DNA from: Saprospiraceae bacterium
Lineage (GTDB): Bacteria; Bacteroidota; Bacteroidia; Chitinophagales; Saprospiraceae
Assembly (NCBI GenBank): GCA_013360405.1
Contig: JABWBR010000049.1
Location: 1 to 37,901 of the forward strand
DNA: 37,901 nucleotides
Direction: 5' to 3'
Shown here: one piece after another, positions 32,601 through 37,901 of the stretch
How the letters are laid out: every line of letters starts with the position of its first letter
Position numbering within the stretch: position 1 is the stretch's first letter
Translations under genes and position numbers: made by a program
The notes under the pieces: generated by a model
What the model saw: only the letters and a program-made list of their open reading frames with translations
Databases searched by the model: none
Told to the model about the DNA's origin: nothing

Positions 32601-34127
32601 TTTTATTATCTTGCCTATTGTTAGCAACCTCTTTTCATCGGAGATTTTCATCAGGTAGACGCCATCAGGCAGAAAAGAAAAATCCACAGGGTTATTTAAT
32701 TTAACTTGTCTATGCATCAGCTTCCCCAACAAGTCAAAAACCTCAACTTTACAATATTCACATCCGTTTATATTTACAATCCCAGTAGTTGGGTTTGGAA
32801 ATATTTTCACATCTTCATTTTGTTGGGGTGTATTGATATCCGTGGTGATGCAGAGCGTGTCAATGCATCCGTCCTTTGAAATCTTCAGCACCCAACCGTA
32901 CGACCGGGGAGTAGGGGGAAAACAATAAATGTCCGCATAGCCTGCTGCCACGATGCTGCCGCTCGACAGCACCGCCCCACCGCCGAGGTAGTTGGTAGAG
33001 CCGCAGGTGGGATGCCAGAAGGCTGTATCAAGCCTAGCCCAAAGGCTGTCGCCTCCGGAGGTGAACTTGAAAGTGGCGCCGCCGAGGTAGTTCGGCCCGA
33101 ACTCCGGTGGCATAGTGATGGGCGTGGCCCATTGGCCGACGGCCACCCAGTTGCCGTCAGGGGTGGGCTTAATGTCTATCATTGTATTGCCTGCCAAAGT
33201 GGTTGTGCTTACATACCTTTCCCACTTTACATCGCCGATATCGTCTCCGGTACGAACAATTTTTGAACGGGCGCCCCACTCGTATAGGTTCAGGATTTGA
33301 AATTCAACTGCTGCGAAAAGCCAACCGTCCGGCATCCTCTTTAATCCGTTCATGCCTGCTCGTGTGTTGGCTGGGCCTTCTTGGGCTGATATGATATTGC
33401 CTAGGCTATCCACTTGAATTAACCAACCTTTAGACCATGTATCATTCGCATTGTAAGGGGGCTCGCCCAGCCCTTTCGACTTTGCCGCACCAATAGCAAA
33501 ATGGTTGTCGTCAATTCTTACCAGGCTGCCCATCACGTCCACCACCCCCGGCTGCCCGTACGTCTTCTCCCACAGGAAATTGCCCTGCTTGTCCACCTTC
33601 ATCAGGAATACCTGGATGTCACCGTTCTGGAGGGTTTTGTGGCCACCGAGCAGATAACCGTTCCCTATTTCAAAAATTTTTCGGGGCTGGTACTGCAGGC
33701 TCGGGCTTGGGTCGTATTTTTTGTAGAATTCTATTTCTCCACCGTGCGATAGCTTGACAAAAACCCCAAAATTGGTTGATAATGCTCCCCCGGTCAAGGC
33801 ATAGCCATTGTCAGAAGTTTTTATTAAATCAAAATTTGAGTTTGCGGCATATTCGTCGAGCGGCGCATCCGGGTCAAGGTGGCACTTATGCAGCAGCACG
33901 CTGCCGAGGGTGTCCATCTTTACGAAGAGGAGCGCCTGCTGGCCGGGAGGCGTGACGGGCGGGTAGCATGTGCCGAACAGCACCATTGTATCGTTGTCCA
34001 TCAGCACGTTGGCAAAAGTGGAACCGGTTATCTGTTCCTGCTCGAAGCTATAGGTTTTGTTGAAGCCCGGCTGTCCCGTTGTATAAAGCGCCGGGAAAAG
34101 CAGGGTAATAAGCATCCATTTTTTCAT
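32592..34127 (-). CDS. Secreted beta-propeller-like protein with T9SS sorting domain
   Basis: The 511-residue protein has a signal peptide ('KKWMLITLLFPALYTTGQ'). The body consists of repeated units with 'DNGYALTGG', 'GNGYLLGGH', 'DDNHFAIGAA', 'PDGWLFAAVE' and 'PDGNWVAVGQ', each followed by a Val/Lys-type strand such as 'LMKVDKQGNFLWEKTYG'. This is the pattern of beta-propeller repeats common in Bacteroidota surface proteins. The C-terminus ('IFPNPTTGIVNINGCEY' to 'GVYLMKISDEKRLLTIGKI') is a T9SS type A sorting domain. No catalytic motif. It follows the M43 protease gene with a strong terminator between them, so it probably has its own promoter. Function: unknown surface protein. Confidence 0.85.
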   Translation of the reverse strand: MKKWMLITLLFPALYTTGQPGFNKTYSFEQEQITGSTFANVLMDNDTMVLFGTCYPPVTPPGQQALLFVKMDTLGSVLLHKCHLDPDAPLDEYAANSNFDLIKTSDNGYALTGGALSTNFGVFVKLSHGGEIEFYKKYDPSPSLQYQPRKIFEIGNGYLLGGHKTLQNGDIQVFLMKVDKQGNFLWEKTYGQPGVVDVMGSLVRIDDNHFAIGAAKSKGLGEPPYNANDTWSKGWLIQVDSLGNIISAQEGPANTRAGMNGLKRMPDGWLFAAVEFQILNLYEWGARSKIVRTGDDIGDVKWERYVSTTTLAGNTMIDIKPTPDGNWVAVGQWATPITMPPEFGPNYLGGATFKFTSGGDSLWARLDTAFWHPTCGSTNYLGGGAVLSSGSIVAAGYADIYCFPPTPRSYGWVLKISKDGCIDTLCITTDINTPQQNEDVKIFPNPTTGIVNINGCEYCKVEVFDLLGKLMHRQVKLNNPVDFSFLPDGVYLMKISDEKRLLTIGKIIKCR

Positions 34128-34143
34128 GTGCCAAAAAAGTTAA

Positions 34144-34176
34144 GCCCTTCCGCACCCGTTACTGGTGCGGAAGGGC
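34144..34176 (-). terminator. Strong intrinsic terminator of the M43 protease gene
   Basis: GCCCTTCCGCACC and GGTGCGGAAGGGC make a perfect 13-bp stem around a 7-base loop. On the minus strand it follows the protease stop by 15 bases and is followed by TTAACTTTTTT. It is the clearest terminator in the window. Confidence 0.9.
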
Positions 34177-34191
34177 AATTTGACAATCTTG

Positions 34192-37100
34192 CTATTTCTG
34201 GACAACGATTTTGCCGGTCAGGCTGTAACGGCGGTCCTTTGAGGCAAGGTTGTAAACGTAAATGCCATTGGGCGCTTGTGCCGTGTTCCAGACAACGTTT
34301 ACCATTGGGCCGTTGCCTGAGAGCCGTTGCGACCAGAGCGTTTTTCCGTTCAGGTCTGTCACGTTGAGCGCCAGTTGCATGCCCTCCAGAGCTTTACCCT
34401 CGATGGCAAAGGTCACGTTGCCGGATGCAGGGTTCGGCGAGGCCGTCAGTACCAGTCCGTCAGCAAAAATGGGCAAGGCTTCCCGGCTGCCTTCGCCGGA
34501 GCGCTCGCCACCTTCGTCCGGCAACTGGTAGCGGGGCGGGTAATGGCTGCCGTACATCTCCCTTATGTTTTGTGCGAGCACGGCTGCCTCCGAGGCGTTG
34601 CCATTGGCATAGCTGCCCAAAGCGCCCAGCGTTTGGGTATTGAGGGAATACACCGACTGGCTTCCAATCAGGTTCACGATGTCCGACAGGTCGGAAAAGT
34701 CGGCGGCGTCATCGCTGTTTAGCCCGAATAGCATTGCCGCCTGCAAGAGCGCTGCGGCAGCTTGGGAAGACTGCCCTTGGGCGAGGTAGTCCCTTGCCAG
34801 TTGCAGTTGGGCTCCCGGGTTGTCCATCCGGGCAAACCACGCCCGCAGGCTGTCTCGGTGGAAGGTGGCAGTGTCGTACAGCATGTGCAGCGTCACCATG
34901 AACGAGGCCTCGTCCATGTCATATCGGGCGTAGGCCATTTCGTGGCCCTTCTGCTCGGCAAGGAGCGTGTTGCCGTTCGCCACCGCTGCGTCATATGAGG
35001 TTTTAGCCGCATTGTACTCACCCTTCCTGACGAAATAGCCCAATTTGATGATTTCCAGTTCTGCAGGTGTTTTGCAGGGTGGGTCGCAGTAAATGGAAGG
35101 GCAGGTATTAGGGTTGGCAAATATTTCTGAAAAGTTTCCCGAAACAGTAATCGGGTCTTCCAGTGGCGTATTGGGGTTCTTGTGGTACCTGATATCCCAT
35201 CCTTCCAGGTTCTGGAAGTCAATAGCTATTTGGGAGAACCTGTTCCCGGCGGCATTAAAAGAGGGTATCGTAGGGTCAACAAGCAACCCCTGGTCTCTCC
35301 TGATGTTCGAGCCTGCCAGCACAGAGAAGTCAGCCGCGGCGACCTCGGTGTTGATGTTGCACAGGTAGTGCAGGCCACGGGGCGGGCTGACACCATACGA
35401 GGCATTGTTGTTCTCGGCGATGTTGCCGAACCTGACTCCGTTGTAGGTATTGCGGCGCAGCACGTTGCCGTCGAAAAAGGCCAGGTCCTTGCTGTACGAG
35501 CCAACCATGTTGGCTACATTGCCCGCCACCTTCTGGAAGGTGTTCTCCTGGAAGGTGAAGCCAGACATGGCGGCCTCGAAGAAGGTGCCGAATTGGGCGT
35601 ACTGCCCTTGTGCCAGCGAGGCGTCCGGCACGTTGCCGAGGTTGAATACGTTGAACAGCAACGTGCCCTGGCTCACTGCCTTGTTGTAGATGCCGAAGTA
35701 GCAACCGTTGAACCTCGCCCGCTGTACGTTAAAGGGCCGGTTGCCCACCACATTGGCGGTGTAGATGGCGTAGCCGAGGTTGGTGAACTGGGTGTGCGTA
35801 TAATTCGTACATGGGAATGTGCTGCCATTGCAGGCTGACTGAACGCTGAATCCCGCATCGGTGGCATGAATACCATAGCCGTAGCCCACAATGCCGCCGG
35901 GCGATGTGCTTTGGCTGTTGGTAAATGAATTGCCCGTAATACCCACGCCCCTCACGCCCCTCAGATGCAGGAAGCCCTCAAACGCCGCAGAATTGGGATA
36001 GCCGTCGTCGGTCACGAAGGTGCAGCGCCCAAAGGAGGCCGAGTAGTTATGGATCTGCCCGGTGGGGCCTGCCTGGAAAGGCCAGAAGTTGTTGTATGGC
36101 GCGAACTTGACGGCCCATCGGTTATTTCGGAACGTCGTCCCGCTACAGGAAATGATGCCCCCTGCATTGGCAAACTCATCCGGCCCCCAGAGCTGCACGC
36201 CGATGTCGGCGTTCTCGACGACCGACCCCGTGTAGCCGACCAATCGCCCCTGCCCGTTTAAGCCGCTGACGATGTACTGCGACTGTGAGGAGTTGCCCCA
36301 TACCTCAATGCCCTTCCAAGGCGTTACGCAACTATTGGTCAGCGTACCGTAAAGGTTGAGCCTTGCGTTGGGTTTGATAATGAGCCTGCCGTTGCCGCAG
36401 AAGCGAGCCACCACGCCTACGTCAATGGTCAGGGTTGAGCCGCCCTCGATGGTCAGGTTGCCATTGATGAGGATGTTGCCGTTGTTGGGCAGGTTCGAGG
36501 TAGTCCAATTGGTAGGCAGGGATGGGGAGTTGATTACGATATTTTCTCCGAAATAACCTGCTGTGCCTGTGCATCTTTTGTTTTCGTCCGACCAAAGATT
36601 CGCACGCAAGTTGTCGAGGGCAAAGGTGTACATGCGTTCTGCCTGACCCTCGGTGAAACGGTCTTGGCAGGAGTGGTTGTAGGACATGTAGTTTTCCTTG
36701 GGATATGCAAGATCTTCATATCCATTTGGGCAACCAATATCAGCACAATTTCCAAATCTTGGGTCACAGTTTCCACCATTTACTGGACCAAAACAGGGGT
36801 TCGTATCACATACTCTATCCCCCAATGTTTCACAATCTGCTAAGTCATGGCACTTAATCTCGCATGTAGCAAAATCTGGGCCCCATACATGGAAGAGGAA
36901 GGCATAATGGCCAAACTCATGGGTCAAGGTGTTCAGTTCGTTTCCTGATGCAGTCCCTGTTGTACCAAAGTAAGAATGCTTGATTACTATACCATCCAAT
37001 AGGGAAATTACGCCCGGTAAATACGCATATCCTGCTGTGCCACTGCCAGGTAGAATTGTTCTTACAATCCAGACATTCAGGTACTTCGGCGGATCCCATC

Positions 37101-37560
37101 GGCTGAGATTTTTGATAGTGATGTCGGTGGCAGAGTTGGACAGATCGGCATCCGGCACAGAATATTGTACTCTGATGATGCCGTTGGTGCAGTTGCCAAT
37201 AGGGTCTATTCTGGCAAGCACAAGCTGTATTTTCGTGTTGAAACCGCCCTCTCCACCGGCAAGTTGGTTGTTTGCCTGGGTTATGGCGGCCAGTACTTGG
37301 GCATCCGAGATGTTCTCCACACCGTTGTTATGGATGATGTGTACCACCGTAGGGATTTCGTAGGCGCCGTTGGAAGGTCCCTGGCCTTGCCCAGGGCTCT
37401 GCTGCAATTGCTCAATCAAGGTAGCGTAAGAGGGGTTCTGTTGGAACTCAGTTTGCATAGCAGCCTCGAAGCCGCAAGGTTCGGTTTGTGCGTTTAGCAG
37501 AGAAGGCTTTACCCAGAGGAGGCAAAGTAGTAAGCTGCTGGTTGTCGCCAATTTTTTCAT
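34192..37560 (-). CDS. M43 (pappalysin-like) metalloprotease with T9SS sorting domain
   Basis: The 1122-residue protein has a signal peptide (to about residue 24, 'SLLNAQ'). An M43 zinc-protease domain (about 60-340) has His214, Glu215, His218 and His224 in 'LTHEFGHYAFLFHVWG' and the Met-turn 'ENYMSYNHSCQDRFT'. Cys-rich loops ('DRVCDTNPC', 'CADIGCPNGY') are also family-like. The usual HExxHxxGxxH has Phe at the Gly position. From about 350 to 800 comes a right-handed beta-helix-like region ('NILINGNLTIEGGSTLTIDVG', 'RFCGNGRLIIKPNARLNLYG'), then helical repeats (about 850-1010). The end ('ASPNPASGNVTFAIEG' to 'GIYVYNLASKDRRYSLTGKIVVQK') is a T9SS sorting domain. A large surface or secreted protease. 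Confidence 0.92.
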   Translation of the reverse strand: MKKLATTSSLLLCLLWVKPSLLNAQTEPCGFEAAMQTEFQQNPSYATLIEQLQQSPGQGQGPSNGAYEIPTVVHIIHNNGVENISDAQVLAAITQANNQLAGGEGGFNTKIQLVLARIDPIGNCTNGIIRVQYSVPDADLSNSATDITIKNLSRWDPPKYLNVWIVRTILPGSGTAGYAYLPGVISLLDGIVIKHSYFGTTGTASGNELNTLTHEFGHYAFLFHVWGPDFATCEIKCHDLADCETLGDRVCDTNPCFGPVNGGNCDPRFGNCADIGCPNGYEDLAYPKENYMSYNHSCQDRFTEGQAERMYTFALDNLRANLWSDENKRCTGTAGYFGENIVINSPSLPTNWTTSNLPNNGNILINGNLTIEGGSTLTIDVGVVARFCGNGRLIIKPNARLNLYGTLTNSCVTPWKGIEVWGNSSQSQYIVSGLNGQGRLVGYTGSVVENADIGVQLWGPDEFANAGGIISCSGTTFRNNRWAVKFAPYNNFWPFQAGPTGQIHNYSASFGRCTFVTDDGYPNSAAFEGFLHLRGVRGVGITGNSFTNSQSTSPGGIVGYGYGIHATDAGFSVQSACNGSTFPCTNYTHTQFTNLGYAIYTANVVGNRPFNVQRARFNGCYFGIYNKAVSQGTLLFNVFNLGNVPDASLAQGQYAQFGTFFEAAMSGFTFQENTFQKVAGNVANMVGSYSKDLAFFDGNVLRRNTYNGVRFGNIAENNNASYGVSPPRGLHYLCNINTEVAAADFSVLAGSNIRRDQGLLVDPTIPSFNAAGNRFSQIAIDFQNLEGWDIRYHKNPNTPLEDPITVSGNFSEIFANPNTCPSIYCDPPCKTPAELEIIKLGYFVRKGEYNAAKTSYDAAVANGNTLLAEQKGHEMAYARYDMDEASFMVTLHMLYDTATFHRDSLRAWFARMDNPGAQLQLARDYLAQGQSSQAAAALLQAAMLFGLNSDDAADFSDLSDIVNLIGSQSVYSLNTQTLGALGSYANGNASEAAVLAQNIREMYGSHYPPRYQLPDEGGERSGEGSREALPIFADGLVLTASPNPASGNVTFAIEGKALEGMQLALNVTDLNGKTLWSQRLSGNGPMVNVVWNTAQAPNGIYVYNLASKDRRYSLTGKIVVQK

Positions 37561-37706
37561 GATTAAGGGGTTTTAAGGTTAACAAAATATAGGTTGAATT
37601 GATCTTTATTTATTTTCACCGGGCTATACCAGCTTTCTCCAACACATTACTCAATTAGCTGACTTCCGTTTAGCAACCTTTTCTGCACTCGTTTCATAAT
37701 GCTTTG

Positions 37707-37740
37707 CTTTCTTTTTTCTTTTCTTTTCTTTTCTTTCTTT
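37707..37740. repeat. Pyrimidine tract of TTTTC pentamers
   Basis: A run of TTTTC-type units (about 37707-37740) precedes the right copy of the 18-bp direct repeat. Low-complexity slippage-prone DNA; no gene. Confidence 0.75.
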
Positions 37741-37753
37741 TGGCCGCTAACGG
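37736..37753. repeat. 18-bp direct repeat, right copy
   Basis: Identical to 32501-32518 (TCTTTTGGCCGCTAACGG). It lies 176 bases upstream of the start of the M43 protease gene and is followed after 2 bases by a nested hairpin. Confidence 0.9.
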
Positions 37754-37755
37754 GA

Positions 37756-37799
37756 GCGCCCCCGACGTAGCCGCGTTTAGCGGCTATGACCGGGGGCGC
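37756..37799. repeat. Nested two-tier hairpin
   Basis: An outer 9-bp perfect stem (GCGCCCCCG / CGGGGGCGC) and an inner 7-bp stem (TAGCCGC / GCGGCTA) share one axis, separated by 3- and 4-base internal loops; the tip is GTTTA. It lies 5 bases before the proposed intron 5' end. Confidence 0.88.
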
Positions 37800-37804
37800 A
37801 AAGT

Positions 37805-37901
37805 GTGTGCCCGGAATGTGCACCATTCGCATCGAAAGATAGCGAATATTCCTGAAAATGTACAGGAAATTCTGGAGGGTTAAAGTCCCTTACTGGCGAG
37901 T
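37805..37901 (+). mobile_element. Possible 5' end of a group II intron (partial)
   Basis: The sequence from 37805 starts GTGTGCCCGG, like the GUGYG 5' end of bacterial group II introns. It later has GGAGGGTTAAAGTCCCTTAC followed by TGGCGAGT, which resembles the domain I region of such introns (a GGTGAAAGTCC-type segment). The remainder, including any reverse transcriptase, would be beyond the window. Recognised by recall of motif style only, so this is tentative. Confidence 0.42.

Overview
The window comes from a Bacteroidota chromosome, most likely a Saprospiria-like member (lineage inferred, not tested). Evidence: four secreted proteins with type IX secretion (T9SS) C-terminal sorting domains, a tetratricopeptide-repeat sensor kinase beside a LuxR-type regulator, an Omp28-like protein, a DPP-IV peptidase, TAnnTTTG-type promoter candidates and few strong Shine-Dalgarno sites. 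No rRNA, tRNA or CRISPR array was seen.

Layout. 0-6 kb: a small exported protein (-), then a plus-strand run of a radical SAM protein, the maltosyltransferase GlgE and a carbon-nitrogen hydrolase. 5.9-6.6 kb: non-coding DNA with three palindromic hairpins and a motif repeated three times. 6.6-9.5 kb: a GT9 glycosyltransferase convergent with an Omp28-like T9SS protein. 9.9-12.4 kb: a response regulator and a TPR sensor kinase split by an in-frame TAA. 12.4-16.4 kb: imidazolonepropionase, a PLP deaminase-family enzyme, an FMN alpha-hydroxy-acid oxidase and a small unknown protein. 16.5-28.6 kb: a long minus-strand block with RNase R, dihydrolipoyl dehydrogenase, a RicT/PSP1 protein, the DNA polymerase III delta' subunit, DPP-IV, a VIT/T9SS protein, MsrB and a pterin synthase. 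29-32.4 kb: GTP cyclohydrolase I, a DUF429 protein, an internally deleted IS5-family element and an iron-sulfur (6-4) photolyase. 32.5-37.75 kb: two minus-strand T9SS proteins, one an M43 metalloprotease, bracketed by an 18-bp direct repeat. The last ~100 bases look like the 5' end of a group II intron.

The most striking feature is a class of intergenic arrays built from 7-bp units (a few from 8-bp units). Their sequences differ between loci, but the 7-bp ones mostly obey one rule: a fixed AAC (GTT on the other strand) followed by four variable bases, in perfect 7-base phase. Many are paired as inverted arms around a spacer. They repeatedly begin or end exactly at stop codons, and at several places they have entered coding sequence. 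They resemble the heptanucleotide short tandem repeats known from cyanobacteria; here they appear to be a major force shaping gene 3' ends.

Functional links. GTP cyclohydrolase I and the PTPS-like protein could make 6-pyruvoyl-tetrahydropterin, and they lie near a photolyase whose four Fe-S cysteines are all visible. The holB-ricT pair matches the known Bacillus order. GlgE stands without its usual trehalose and glycogen partners, and HutI without the other hut genes.
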